Positions 1 through 12,364 of a DNA stretch of 64,000 nucleotides are shown piece after piece. Every line of letters starts with the position of its first letter. The first letter of the stretch is position 1. Where the stretch lies: assembly GCA_007570785.1 (NCBI GenBank), contig ML660773.1, positions 62,001-126,000 of the forward strand, given 5' to 3'. The DNA is from Antilocapra americana (Eukaryota; Chordata; Mammalia; Artiodactyla; Antilocapridae). The translations under genes were made by a program, and so were the position numbers. Below the pieces are notes generated by a model, which did no database searches, had not been told where the DNA came from, and saw nothing but the letters and a program-made list of their open reading frames with translations.

Positions 1-1856
1 TCACACAGGGCACTGAGTTTCCTGAATGGACTACAGAGGGTTCCACAAATATATACAAATACACTGATGCCTTCAAGTCATTCCAGGGCCCTTTTCAGAA
101 ATGAGAGTCCATCAATTTCCCAAGTTTCTCTCAGGAGGCCAGAAGTGGCCATTTTGACAGAAGAGACTAGATGAGGACATCCTGGCCTGACTGAGCCTCT
201 GGAAAGAGTTCTAAATCATACTGGGGACCAGCAACCATTTGATCCTGCCTTCAAGGCCTGGGAAGGAAGCCCACGGCTGGCCAGGCTCGGTGAAAATCTC
301 CCTAGAGTCCTTGGAGGCCCTGCAACAGATACAACAGGAGCAGGGTGGAAACTACAGAGGAGGCCCTTGCCACCTGGAGGCTCTGCAGCAGTTTCTAGGT
401 GTGCCCAGAACCAGGCGACTGCTCACCTGCTCTACCTGCTCTACATCCCGGTATAGAGGAGGGCAAGAAGGGACCATCGAGCTGCCCACTCACAGCCCCA
501 GGCTTGGAAGCAAGATCTCAAAGTGCATACCTCTAGGCTGTAGGGTGGAGCAGATGGCAGAATGTGTAGCAAGACAGTCAGGGCTGAGGAAGGCTCTAGT
601 CTTACTGTTGGCAGTAGGTGGGGCTCTGGAGGGCTGGGGAACAGGGCATAGTCCCTGAGTCGGCCTTCTTCCCAGGAGGCCAGATTCCCTGGAAGACACA
701 TACACACAGACTTAAATGAACACGAGTGCACATGTGTGTGAGAGTACAACCAAACTGTGGAGACTTTTTATCTCCATTTATCCCAAAGGAGAGACTTCAG
801 TTCACCCACTGCATCCTTAGCTAAATGCAAAAGAGAGTATGTCAAATAGGCCACATAGGTTTACCACAGGAAAGTTAAAGTGAAAAAATAAACAATAATC
901 AGTAGTACAAACTATTCGAAAGACAATGATAGTTTAAATAAAAGGGTTACAATACAATCAAATGACCATTGCCAATTAAGTTACAGTTACTGTCACCATG
1001 AAGAATGAATATGATCAATACCACAGAACAGGGCCACAGTTGGCATCTTGAAAAAAATGTTTAACTTAAACATATTTGACAGAAACAAAGGGCTTGAAAA
1101 TGAATGAGCCAGTTGTTCAACCTTATAAACCAAGAGAAACTAAAAGGAAATGAGAAAACTGACATTTCAGATTGTTAGGAATGCAGAAGATATAAGTAAA
1201 AGTTAAAAGAAATACAAAAGATTAAATAAATGATTAAAGAATAAAATGAAGAAACATAATTTAACAGAAATCAATTAAATAAAAGTTTTTTGACAGTCAA
1301 GTCAGGGAATTAAAAAAGACTTATGAAAAGCTTATTTCTCAGGCAAGATCAGTCTTGCCTTCAGGGCTTCGACTCAACACACCTCTTTCCTATGCCACAA
1401 CCACACAGGGGAAGGAATTTACTGAGTGGCATAGATAGTCTCCTGCTGTCCAATGATTCAGAAGGATTCACAGGGATTCAAAAGCAGGAAACAGGAGATG
1501 AACAGTTTGATTTTTCTGTCCATTTCTTCAGAGCACCCTCCCACCCTACAAGAAGCCCCATATATTTGGTGGCAGCAGTGGGTATGTGAGCTGGACTGGC
1601 CTTCCCTGTTAGTCACAGACCCCACAGTCTCCTTAGCATCTGCCAAGCACAGGGTCACCTCAGGGGAGGATGGAAGAGACTTCCCTTCCTCTTGCTCCTG
1701 AGTTTCTTGGTCTCCCTCCATTCCTGGCTCCTTAACCCCTCAACAGCACTCCTGTTCTCTCTTCCAGCTACCTTCACAGAGGCAAGTGCCTTCTAATCCC
1801 TTCTCATTGGAGAGATACTTTTGACCTGCACTTAGTTTTAAAGTCTAGATCCGGAC
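1..1856. other. No gene recognised
   Basis: I see no recognisable coding domain, splice-flanked exon or RNA gene here. Open frames (for example 239-658 on plus and 441-749 on minus) overlap on both strands, show no known motif, and have no consistent splice signals. Part of the stretch (about 880-1330) is A-rich. The left end could hold non-coding sequence of a neighbouring gene, but nothing in it proves that. Confidence 0.5.
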
Positions 1857-2030
1857 TTCCCTGGTGACAGAGTGGATAAGAAGCCACCTGCCAATGCAGG
1901 GGACATGGGTTCGATCCCTGGACTGGGAAGATTCTGCATTCTGTGGAGCAACCAAGCCCATGAGCCACGACTACTGAAGCCCGTGCTCCCTAGACCCACT
2001 GCAACAATAATAGAAAAAAATCTGGATCCT
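1857..2030 (+). repeat. CHR-type tRNA-derived SINE
   Basis: It starts with the characteristic acttccctggtgacagagtg block, carries a B-box-like ggttcgatccctgg, continues with the 'gagcaaccaagcccatgagccacgactactgaagcc' type body (split here across about 1948-1982), and ends in an A-rich tail. This is the cetartiodactyl tRNA-Glu-derived SINE family. The insertion is in plus orientation. Confidence 0.85.
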
Positions 2031-2035
2031 CTCTT

Positions 2036-3010
2036 ATCAAGCAGACTCATGACTTCCTGCCAGTGATGGAGCAGGCTAGGGGGTCAGCAGCAGAGGCCCT
2101 CAGAGAGGAACCAGCACTGTCCCCACGGAAACATGGCCTGACTGGGACAGTAGCAGGGTTTGCCCTTCTCAACCTTGCCTGCCTCTAAAAATCACATCTC
2201 CTAATTCCAAGCAAGAGCCACTTCTTTCATGACTTTAATCCCAATAATCTCAAAGGATTTAACTCCAGCTAATTCTGAGGACAATCCACCTCACCCTTGA
2301 TCATTTTCCAAGACAATACAAAAGGATGTCTAGGGGGCTGTCTCTGTAGAGGAGACCATGAAGAGATGGCCTGGGGAGCAGCAGGGCCCCTGGACCAGGT
2401 GAGAGGCTGGGGAGGGGGACTCAGGAGAGGACAGGGAATCCAGAATCCAGAAAAAGGGCCCAGACTTGGTTGGAAACCTCAGTTCCCAGCCCACTAAATT
2501 AAAAGCTCATCAAAGGGGATAAAGATATTAAATATTAAACTAACTGGTTAATATAGGATTTGACTGTTAATATAAAAAATTCCCAATACCTTTAGCAAGA
2601 ACACACAGAGATAGCATGAACTTACTTAGCACTATGGAGTATTTTCAATATATGATACAAATTGGAAAACCACTGAGACATCATCAACTGAATCTGACAC
2701 AATACACGTGAAAAGGAATGTACATAGGAAATGTAAGAACAAAATGAATGAATCTGGGATCTACTTTTTTTCCGCCCCTTGCTGCTGGTAACTCCCTCCT
2801 CCCTTTCTGTCCTTTTCTGTCTGTCTGAGGACCATCTTTTTGTGTCTTTTCGTTCATCCCCCTGCTTTTTGCCCAAGTCTCTCTCCTTCACTACTACTGT
2901 GTCTTTCCAAGCCCAGGGGACCCACTCCCCCAAGCTCAACTGCCTTCTGCTTCTTCTATCTCACGCTGTCTCCCTGGTTCCCCCTAGGTCTCCCTTTCTC
3001 CTCATCCCCT
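2036..3010. other. No gene recognised
   Basis: Unique-looking sequence with no recognisable exon. AT-rich around 2500-2720, then pyrimidine-rich from about 2765 to 3020, leading into the CpG island. Confidence 0.45.
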
Positions 3011-3019
3011 TGCCCCACC

Positions 3020-3775
3020 TACGCGTTCACAGGACGAGCGCGCCGTCCGGTGGGGCCCTGGGAACGTAAACACACCCCGACAGGCGCTGCCACTGGGATG
3101 GGGTCTGGAACCGCGGGGTGTCACGGGGCAGGGTGGCCGGACGCCCCCACCCTGGGTCTCGGGGGTCTCTCTGAGGAGGTGACTGCGAAGAGATCGCCTG
3201 GGCAGAAGCGGGGCTGGGGCCCGGGACGAAGCAAGGCTGCAGAGGGCTCCAGGGAGGACAGGGGTCTGGGGGCCCGCGGTCGGGAGCAGGCGCGACGGCC
3301 CGACCCCGCCCTCCAGGGCCGGGGCACGCGCCGGGAGGGGCCTGGCCGGGCGCGGGAGAGGCGGGGAGGCGGGGCGAGGACTTTACCAGAAACCGACGTG
3401 GGTCCGGCCCCCGCGGCAGAGCGCCTCCAGACCAGGCGGGGCGCCCCGCGGCTGGGACGGTAGCAGCCGCGGGGGCCCGGGAGTGTGGAGGACGGGGCGC
3501 ACCCGGCGTCAGCGCGCGAGTTCGGACGCGGACTACTGAAACTCACTCCGTGAGCCGGGCCGCCAGTCCCGGAGATCTGCTTCCCGGTTGGCAGGAAATG
3601 GCGCCGCCGGGGGCGTGGCCAGGGGCGGGGCTTTGGGCGGGGCCGCGCAGCCTCCCCTCCCCCGGGCGTTTCCGGTCGGTGGGCACTGAGTCTGAGTCGC
3701 CCTCGTCTTGGGGCGTTGTTCTGTGTCCGGCCACTGGCGCTGCGCCCACGTTCCCTCCAGTCGGATGTTGATGAT
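3020..3775. promoter_or_regulatory. CpG island, probable bidirectional promoter
   Basis: This segment is strongly GC-rich and full of CpG, in sharp contrast to the AT-rich sequence on both sides. It has a run of Sp1-type GC boxes at about 3612-3650 (ggggcgtggccaggggcggg and nearby repeats) and a possible ETS-type site (aggaaatggcgcc) near 3594-3606. A donor-like CTTTCAG|gtaaaa lies on plus at 3783/3784, directly after a short frame starting at 3765. A donor-like TTTCTG|gtaaag lies on minus at 3387/3386. Such islands usually mark a housekeeping-type transcription start. I cannot name the gene. The long open frames across the island reflect GC content and are not called as coding. Confidence 0.6.
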
Positions 3776-3783
3776 GCTTTCAG

Positions 3784-4676
3784 GTAAAAACCTAGGGTTG
3801 TGAGGCCACTTATATTGAATGCAGAGATCTTTCCTTCTCAAAAAATAGCAAAGGATTTAAGTCAAGAATCCTTTCTGAGAGCGTGTCCTGTGAGTCCTGT
3901 GACATCTGGGTGGGAATGACATCCCACATGTTGTGTACTCTCTTAATATATTGTAGTTTCACATTTTCGTTTGTGTTTATTATCGCAGTTACTTGAAAGT
4001 AACAACGGACACCAAGTGGCCCCTCCCAGAACCAAACTCTGCCCCCCCCACCCCCAGCCCCTGACAGCAGCTGTAGGACTTGAATGTCCAGCCCAAATCC
4101 TGCTCATGTGCCCTAAGGTCTCCTGAGAGCACCCGACCCCCTACCTCCCCGTTCCAGGATCTCCAGCAACAGGATGATTTGTTCACTAACCTGGGCTCTG
4201 GACCACTCAACCAGTGATATGGTGCTATGAACTGAATTGTGACCCCCCTCCTCCCACTTTTCCTACCTTAAAACCCTGTCCCCTCAATGTGATGGTGTTT
4301 GGGAATGGGGTCTCTGGGAGGTAATTAGAGTTAGAGGAAGACGTCGGGGGCATTGGAGGAGGTCACCAAGAGAAGATGGAACCACTGGTGGACCCAAGAA
4401 CTGGACCCAGGCAATTAGAGGTTCCTTATCCCCTCCCTTGTCTTTGAAATATATATTCTGCTCTGTTCCCTCACTAGGGTCATTTCTAGGAGGCAGCTTT
4501 GAGAGCAATGTGGTGTTGAGACCATCTGGATAGTGTGTGTGACCGAGGCTCCATTAAGGCCTCCTCTGTAAATGCTTAAGATTCTGGGAGACGGCTTTAG
4601 AGGTCTGCTCACCTTGTAGCTGCTCAAGACAAGCTGCCCAAGTAAGTCCCCTTTCTTATTAAAATAGTCACCTACT
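3784..4676. other. No gene; partly old interspersed repeat
   Basis: No exon recognised, unless 3784 onwards is the first intron of the gene driven by the CpG island. The part from about 4225 to 4400 (gaactgaattgtgacccccc, then a 'gtgtttgggaatggggtctctgggaggtaatta' type block) resembles an old, diverged mammalian interspersed repeat. I do not assign it to a family. Confidence 0.4.
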
Positions 4677-4689
4677 GTTCTTGGGCCAG

Positions 4690-4897
4690 GCTTCCCTCGT
4701 AGCTCAGTTGGTAAATCATCTGCCTGCAAGGTAGGAGACCCAGGTTCAATTTTCAGGTCCGGAAGATATCCTGAAGAAGGAAATGGCAACCTATTCTAGT
4801 ATTCTTGCCTGGAGAGTCCCATGGACAGAGGAGCCTGGTGGGCTACAGTGCACAGGATTCCAAGAGTTGGACACGACTTAGCAACTAAACCACTGCC
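4690..4897 (+). repeat. Bov-tA SINE with target-site duplication
   Basis: A tRNA-like head (cttccctcgtagctcagttg), a B-box-like caggttcaattttc, then the BovA body (aaggaaatggcaacctattc, ggagcctggtgggctac, gttggacacgacttagcaac). It is flanked by a perfect 13-bp direct repeat, gttcttgggccag, at 4677-4689 and 4898-4910. This shows a relatively intact retroposition event. Confidence 0.9.
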
Positions 4898-4910
4898 GTT
4901 CTTGGGCCAG

Positions 4911-5332
4911 AGGGTACCCAGATATTTGGTTAAATATTGTGGGTGTGTCTCAAGGGTGTTTATGGGTAAGATGGACATCTGTGTTAGTAAACTGAAAGAA
5001 GCACAGTTGCCCTTTCCAGGGTTGGGGAGGGAGAAGCTCATCCAAGCCTTTGAAAGTCTGAATGGAACAAAAGGCTGAACAAGAGGGAACTTGCTCTCTC
5101 TCTGCCTTTTTGTCTTCAAGCTGGGACATCTGTATTCTCCTGTGTTCATATTTGGACTGCATTGACTGAAAAGATGCTCAACTTGAGAGCTGCAAGTTAA
5201 ATTTTACTTGGGACAAAACGAGGACTGCAGCGTGAGAGGCAGCACCTCAGGTAGCTCTGAGCGACTGCTCCAAAGAGGTAGTGGGAGAGGTCAATACGTA
5301 AGATTTTGGTGAAGGGGGAGTTCAGTATAATT
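4911..5332. other. No gene recognised
   Basis: No exon or known domain seen. The portion from about 5160 to 5330 may belong to an old repeat, but I cannot assign it. Confidence 0.35.
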
Positions 5333-5520
5333 ATTTCAGTTCAGTTCAGTCACTCAATCATGTCCAACTCTCTGCAACCCTATGGACTGCAGCATGCCAG
5401 GTTTCCCTGTCCATTACCAACTCCCGGAGCTTGTTCAAACTCATGTCCATTGAGTCGGTGATGCCATCCAACCATCTCATCTACTGTCATCCCCTTCTCC
5501 TCAGTACCATTAACCACTCA
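5333..5520 (-). repeat. BovB/Bov-A2 3' end fragment
   Basis: Begins ttcagttcagttcagtcact and continues with the 'tgtccattgagtcggtgatgccatccaaccatctc' type block, split here across about 5444-5480. This is the reverse complement of the BovB/Bov-A2 3' end, ending in the typical repeated ttcag units. Confidence 0.85.
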
Positions 5521-5984
5521 TTCTACAAAAGGTTTTCTGCTAGTCAAGTGGACCTGATGTGATTATGAAAGGATTTAGTGCTTTTCTAGATATGAAGAGA
5601 TGCAAGGGTTGGGATCATGAAATCAGCTTCGGAAAATATCTTAAATATCCAAAGAGCTGTTTGTTAGGGAAATTAAATGAATAGTTTATGAATGAATGGT
5701 CTCGTTCATTCATGAGCGAGAATGAATAGTCTCAGTTAGGCTTCAGATGCAAAGCAGGGCAGGCCTCTGACATTGCTCCTAACCTGCCTGGACACTGCCT
5801 TGACTGGGAGTGTCTATGAGTGACTGCCTGCTGCGAATGCAAGACTTGCAGCACCATATATAAGATGGGGGAGAAATCTTGAGATTGTCGAGACCCTGGA
5901 GGAGGCCTGGCCAACCAAGCCCCAGGCTTAGCTACATTACAAGTTTTACACAACAAAACAAACAGCATTAACATGAAACCAGAG

Positions 5985-7290
5985 CTGCACTGCCGAAGAA
6001 TGCTCAAACTACCGCACAGTTGCACTCATCTCACACACTAGTAAATTAATGCTCAAAATTCTCCAAGCCAGGCTTCAACAATACGTGAACTGTGAACTTT
6101 CAGATGTTCAAGCTGGTTTTAGAAAAGGCAGAGGAACCAGAGATCAAATTGCCAACATCTGCTGGATCATCAAAAAAGCAAGAGAGTTCCAGAAAAACAT
6201 TTATTTCTGCCTTATTGACTATGCCAATGCCTTTGACCGTGTGGATCACAACAAACTGTGGAAAATTCTGAAAGACATGGGAATACCAGACCACTTGACC
6301 TGCCTCCTGAGAAACCTGTATGTAGGTCAGGAAACAACAGTTAGAACTGGACATGGAACAACAGACTGGTTCCAAATAGGAAAAGGAGTACATCAAGGCT
6401 GTATATTGTCACCCTGCTTATTTAACTTATATGCAGAGTACATCATGAGAAATGCTGGGCTGGATGAAGCACAAGCTTGAATCAAGATTGCCGGGAGAAA
6501 TATCAATAACCTCAGATATGCAGATGACACCACCCTTATGGCAGAAAGTGGAGAAGAACTAAAGAGCGTCTTGATGAAAGTGAAAGAGGAGAGTAAAAAA
6601 TTAGCTTTAAGCTCAACATTCAGAAAACTAAGATCATGGCATCCGGTCCCATTAATTCATGGCAAATAAATGGGGAAACAGTGGCTGACTTTATTTTTGG
6701 GGGCTCCAAAATCACTGAAGATGGTGACTGCCGCCATGAAATTAAAAGACGCTTGCTCCTTTGAAGAGAAGTTATGACCAACCTAGATAGCATATTAAAA
6801 AGCAGAGACATTACTTTGCAAACAAAGGTCCGTCTAGTCAAGGCTGTGGTTTTTCCAGTAGTCATGTATGGATGTGAGAGTTGGGCCATAAAGAAAGCTG
6901 AGTGCCACAGAATTAATGCTTTTGAACTGTGGTGTTGGAGAAGACTCTTGAGACTTCTTGAACAGCAAGGAGGTCCAACCAGTCCATCCTAAAGGAAATC
7001 AGTCCTGAATATTCACTGAAAGGACTGATGTTGAAGCTGAAGCTCCAATACTTTGGCCATTGATGCAAAGAGCTGACTCATTGGAAAAGACCCTGATGCT
7101 GGGAAAGTTTGAAGGCGGGAAGAGAAGGGGAGGACAGAGGATGAGATGGTTGGATGGCATCACCAACTAGATAGACATGAGTTTGAGTATGCTCTGGGAG
7201 TTGGTGATGGACAGGAAGGCCTGGCGTGGTGCAGTCCATGGGGTTGCAAAGAGTCAACCACGACTGAGAGACTGAACTGAACTGAATTGA
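5985..7290 (+). mobile_element. BovB (RTE-clade) LINE, 5'-truncated and decayed
   Basis: The reverse-transcriptase region is readable. An uninterrupted frame at 6049-6480 (143 residues) holds the RT block with AFDRVDHNKLW and the VHQGCILSPCLFNLYAEYIM segment. The catalytic YADD follows at about 6515-6526 (LRYADDTTLMAE), but it is separated from that frame by a stop at 6478-6480, and later parts are frameshifted. The 3' end carries the family's 'gatggttggatggcatcacc' and 'cgactgagagactgaactga' tail. In life the full element encodes an endonuclease/reverse transcriptase that retroposes itself and Bov SINEs. This copy lacks its 5' half and cannot make the enzyme. Confidence 0.93.
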
Positions 7291-8019
7291 GAGCTGCACA
7301 AATTGATGATGATATCAGTTTGTGACCCTCCTGAGATTATAAGTGGGAACCCAAAATTCAATCTTTTAAGTCTCACCCATGGAGCGGACGTGCTGCCTCG
7401 GACCTTTCTCAGTTGGGCCTCCAGATGTGCTGTGACATGGGACTCCCGGCACTGATTAAGTCTGGATGTTGGTCAAAATCCAATTTAATGTTAATAGTTG
7501 AATTAGTGTTCATTAATTAACATTAACTATAATACCCATTGATTAATATAAATTAATATTAATAAATATTAAATCGATATTTGTATTATTTATTTGTATA
7601 TAATGAGTGGCTTATTTTGTTAACAAATTCTTTGAACCTGAGACAAAAGTGAAAACTTTGGCAAAAAAACCACAAATTTACAATGACCTATAATAACCAA
7701 AATGTTAAAATTTTTAACAGTTTATGTCTTGTGGTGTGTTTTACTTTTCAAGATTTTTTTTTCTTAAGATTTCACTCCAGTATGAGTACATATCCAAAAT
7801 CCACTGTTCGATTTTGCCATGTTTGAAATGCTACTTCTCATATTCCTCTGAGCAGCCTAGCAAAGGAGCCCTGGTGCTCTGAGAGGCCCTGGACTGTGAG
7901 AGAATACATTTTTCTCCTTCTGAATCACCAAGTTTGTGGTAATTTGTTACGACAATCGCAAGAAATCAAGGTTGCCTAAAATATACTAAGATGCCATTTG
8001 TGACATCTTTCATTAAAAA
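7291..8019. other. No gene; AT-rich tract
   Basis: No exon seen. About 7486-7600 is a low-complexity AT-rich tract with many taatta/aatatta repeats and short palindromes. Confidence 0.45.
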
Positions 8020-8021
8020 AA

Positions 8022-8301
8022 ATCTTTGTTGTTATTTTTGGCCACATTGGGTCCTTGTTGCTCGGAATTGACTTTCTGTAGTGTGGTGAGCGGGGCCAGC
8101 TCTCTGGTTTTGTGTGCGGGCTTTTTATGGGAGTGACTTCTCTTGTGACAGAGCTGGGCTCTGAGGCGTGCCGGGCTGGGTAGTTGTGGTCAGGCTTGCT
8201 TTCTTTCCCTGTAGCATGAGTCCCCTGGGACCAGGGATGGACCCTGTTTCACCTGCATTGGCAGGTGGATTCTTAACCACTGGACCACCAGGGAAGCCCC
8301 C
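8022..8301 (-). repeat. CHR-type SINE
   Basis: Reverse complement of a CHR-type tRNA-derived SINE. It ends (element start) in aaccactggaccaccagggaagcccc and has the gcattggcaggtggattctt motif, with a diverged body running up to 8022. Confidence 0.85.
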
Positions 8302-8521
8302 ATCTTTCAGTTTTTAATTGAAAGATTTTTAAGTTGATTACATCAAATTGGTTATAGCCTTTGAAGTGATTTCCTAAATTTTGCAGAATCTTAGGTAAGA
8401 TGCAAATAGTATACACGCACAGAAGCTGTAAAGGAAAAAGCTTACAGTAAATCACACAGATATAGGTCAACTTGTGGAAATTTTGGTATTCAGTACTTTC
8501 TTCCTATATTTACGTCTGCTT

Positions 8522-8523
<2 letters not shown>

Positions 8524-8583
<60 letters not shown>
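8524..8583. repeat. (CA)n microsatellite
   Basis: About 30 uninterrupted CA dinucleotides. A perfect tract of this length is normally length-polymorphic in populations. It lies in gene-free sequence and makes a spurious Thr-His repeat frame. Confidence 0.98.
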
Positions 8584-8586
<3 letters not shown>

Positions 8587-10110
8587 ATTTGAATGATATC
8601 ACACCATCCATAAGCATCCATCAAGCCCCACACTATACTTCAGCCAGCACCTCTGGCTGAGCTTCTGTCATCTGTTCTGTCCAGACCTGCAGAAGTCCAG
8701 ACACTGGGTTTGCATTCCGTTAGAGAAGATGTAGGCAAGAGTTTTGCATGGTGCTTCTGACCATCAGGGGTGTCACTAGCCTGCACAAGCATTTCATAGG
8801 ATTCCTGGAGGACACACAATTGTGCGGTGGCTCAGGCTGGCACGGCTCCATCTCCACGCCTTGCAGTGTAGCGCAGGCATTTCTTGGGCCAATAAACATG
8901 TGCAGAGGCTCAGGTGAGCCCAGGACTCCCACCTTGTGCCTCTGCTTTTGGCAACAATGACCCTGGGTCCTGAGCTACAGTAGAAAAATCTCAGGATTCT
9001 CAGGCAGTTGGTAACATGTTTTTCAGCCTTTCCAGGATGGCGAGAACAGTGCCAGGACACCCTAGTGGCGTTAGAAGTTTGGGGTGGCTCTGGAGAATGA
9101 AGGAGGCTTCCTGGGTCTTCCAGGCCTGCACAAGACAGTCCTGATCCCTGGAGGGAACTTGCTTACATCCTAGAGGCTCAGCCAACCTAGGGACGTCCTC
9201 CACTGCACCCCCCCACCAATAGGGTACCTCAGTAGGAGGACAAGAAACATTTCAGGGGGCTAGTCTCACAAGAGGAGACCAAGTGGGAAAGCCTCAGTGT
9301 ACATGTCTGAATTTGGGGGAAACATCTGTAGTGGTCTCTAGTGAATGGGACCCTCCTCCTGAACAGAGAAAGTGTATTCAATGTTATACAACAACCGCCA
9401 CCGAAATAATCCACCGTAAGAGTCATAGTGAATATAGTGATGAAAGCAACAGCAACGATAGGGTGCTGGTCACAGTAGCATTAACGTAATGATAATAACA
9501 AACCCGAGGGGGTGGGAGATGAGAGCACAGACTCCTCAGGGTAAATGACTAGGTGCCCACGCCTAGTCCTTGTGGGGTAGTTTAGACCTGGACTCCTAGA
9601 TTTTCACATAGGAAATTATGCCTTAAAGCAAACACAGGCAGCCTGCTGGCATAAGAAGTCAACCAGGCTCAAGGCATTGGTGAACCTGCTGTAAGGCATG
9701 TCTGGGCAGGATGGTTCATGCCTTCAGTTCCTGGTTCCACCCTCCCCCGCCCCAGTGTAGACAGGCATGCTCAATTTTGGGGTCACCTTGAATCTCTGTG
9801 TGTAGCTTTTATTTTAGAAGAGCAGGGCTTGAAAGGGAAGATAGAGAACCAAGGTTTGGAATAAGGCTACTGGGACAGAGTCAAGCTCTAACGTTGTTTA
9901 GTCCTTGGTCAGTTTACTTAGACTCATAGTAATCCTTCCAGGTTCCTGTTGCTTCCTTTTGCCTGGGTCCACAGGACTTTGTCATGGCTCTCTCTTGCCA
10001 GCATCTTAGAACCACTAACTCTTGGAGAACTTGAGAAGAGTTTTAGAGACAAAAGAATTATTAGGAAAATGTCCCATTTTCTATGACTCTGATCCTATTC
10101 ATTTTCTTTC
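8584..10110. other. No gene recognised
   Basis: Unique-looking DNA without a recognisable exon, RNA gene or defensin motif in six-frame reading. Several 60-90 codon frames overlap on both strands and look random. Confidence 0.45.
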
Positions 10111-10292
10111 TTTTTAAAAAATACTTATTTGGCTGCATCAGATCTTAGTTGCGACATGCGGGATCTTTTTTTTAAAGCTGCTTAAAAAGGTCCCACTTTT
10201 TAAGTGGGATCTAGTTCCCCGAGCAGGGATTGAACTCAGGTCCCCTGAAATGGGATCATGGAGTCTTAGCTACTGGACCACCAGGGAAGTTT
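10111..10292 (-). repeat. CHR-type SINE
   Basis: Minus-strand copy ending in actggaccaccagggaag, with a diverged B-box region (cagggattgaactcaggtcc). The body is interrupted near 10170-10210 by a small palindromic aaaaggtcccactttttaag segment. Confidence 0.75.
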
Positions 10293-10542
10293 CTGATCCT
10301 GTTCATTTTCACCGATGAGACAGAGATAGTTCCAAAGCCCTGCAAAGCCTCTGACAGCCACTTCACCTACGTCAGCCTTCACCTGACCTGATATGTGGTT
10401 CACGCCATCAGAAGCAATGATTCCAAGGTCAGGTGACTTTCCATGATTCTCCTTCTCTGTGTGTAAGTCCTGGGGATTTTGTCTTGGGTGCAGGATTCTT
10501 TCAAGCTCTCATGTTCTCTAAACTTAACCAGGGTTTGTGTTT

Positions 10543-10845
10543 TTTTAATTATTTATTTCTTAATTTTGGCTGTGCTGGGTCTTCATTGCTTTGAGGGCTT
10601 TTCTCTGGCTGCGGTGAGTGGGGGCTACTCTTGTTGCAGAGCACGGGCTCAAGGGCACGTGGACTTCATAGTCCTGGCTCATGGGCTCAGGAGTTGCGGT
10701 CCCCCCTCCAGAGTGCAGCCTCAGTAATTGTGGTGCACAGGCTCAGTTGCTCTGCAGCGTGTGGGATCCTCCCGGGCCAGGAGTCGAACCTGCGTCTCCT
10801 GCATTGGCAGATGCTCTCCATCACTGAGCCACCAGGGAAGTCCCT
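10543..10845 (-). repeat. CHR-type SINE
   Basis: Minus-strand, near full-length copy. It has the 'ggctgtgctgggtcttcattgc' type body from about 10567, then tcgaacctgcgtctcctgca, and ends ctgagccaccagggaagtcc. Confidence 0.88.
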
Positions 10846-12364
10846 TCTCATGCTTTTATAAATTTGTTTTGTTACCTGGGGAGATGTGGTTCAAGAAAGA
10901 ATAAAGTGGCAGAGGAGAACAACAGAAGTTCCTGTGTGTGAACAGATGGCGTGATGTCCCTCAGCTGCACACCAGGGCCAGTGGAATGTCTTTGTTTGGA
11001 TAATGAGGACATTTAATACCTCGTCAGGGATATCCAGGGTCATGGAGGTCCCAGGAGAGCAGAATGGGCTGCCAGGGAGGACAGGGAGTCCAGGTTATGC
11101 TGGCCGCTCCGTTCCTCAGTGATGGGAATAGGCAGTTTGAATGGAAATGATTGTCAAATGGGAACATAAGCTACACTTATATTGACAATAGGATGGAGGA
11201 TTATCAACAGCTGTCCTTCTGTTTCAGTTAAAGTGACTTAGGCTAGTTTGAGGAACCCATGGTTTTAAAGAGGGACTGGGCCTCTTTTTCTGTGAACCCT
11301 CTCGAGACTCCAGTAACTAGTCAGTGGATCCTCTCCTGCTCTGAGCTTCCCTAGGGCTCCCATCAGCTTGTGGAACTTGCCACCGCGTATGTTAGTTTGC
11401 TGGACTTGAGTCTGTCTTGACCACTAAAATGGAGCTTCCACCCCGTAAGCTGAGCAGGAAGGTGAGCCATTTGTTCATTTCCATTCAGCATCTCCTTTCC
11501 AAATGGAAAAATGCACAGCAGTGAAGTAACAGTGGGTACAAAGCCCAGACTTCAGATCTGAGTTGTGCCTCTTGATTCTGGGATTCCCTGGAGGTAAGGG
11601 GCAAGAGCAGTGACCACAGAGCAGCTACTCTGTTCATTAGTTTCAGATGTTACAGGACAGGAGACTTGATTAGAAAACTTGTTCTAAAAATTCATTTTGT
11701 TTGCTGAAGATTTCCTAGTATGAAGCGTTAGAGTGGGCACAGAGCTCTGATTTTATCCATATTCTAGGTGATTAGAATCAGCTTAGTTGTGGAAACATTG
11801 GTCTAGATGAAGGTTACTTCTAGCTCTGCTATTGTAGTGTTCCAATTATTCCTATAAAACTGAGTATGAATCTGATACCAGTTTCTATGATTGAACAACT
11901 CACATGGTGTGTATGAGTATGTTATGTGTGCTCATGCACACACGTGCAGCATGAAAAGGTGAAACTATTCCTTATTCCATACAAAGCCCAAACCCAGATG
12001 TATAAGTAAATATTAGGTAGCTGACAGCGAGAATTCACTAGTTTGACAGAATGTAGAGACTGAAGATGGTGCAGCTCTGAACGCCCAGCAGTGTTAGTGA
12101 GGAGAGAGAAGGGAGGATGATAATTACAGTTTGCAGATTCTAATGAGCAATTTATGTAGATTGATGTAATGAGTGAATTGTGTGATTTATGAGGCAAAGA
12201 AAGATTTCCTGGGTAAGCCAATTTTCACCTGAATGTCTGAGTAAAGGGTAACAATATGACTAAGATCTAGAATATTAAATGAAGATCAGTTTGGGAAAGG
12301 AAGTAATATATTGAAATAAAGGTAAGTTACTTTTGAGGTATCTATCAGAAATCCGTTTAGAGAA
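10846..12364. other. No gene recognised
   Basis: No exon, RNA gene or strong repeat signature seen. It contains several unrelated short open frames only. Confidence 0.45.

Noticed and set aside
2840..3463. 207-codon frame across the CpG island, with a 141-codon frame on the other strand
   Set aside because: GC-rich DNA has few stop codons. Neither frame has a domain, and they overlap on opposite strands.
6049..6480. Functional reverse transcriptase gene
   Set aside because: The frame stops before the YADD motif, and the element lacks its 5' half and is frameshifted later; a dead BovB copy.
8472..8660. Threonine-histidine repeat protein
   Set aside because: It is translation of the (CA)n microsatellite.
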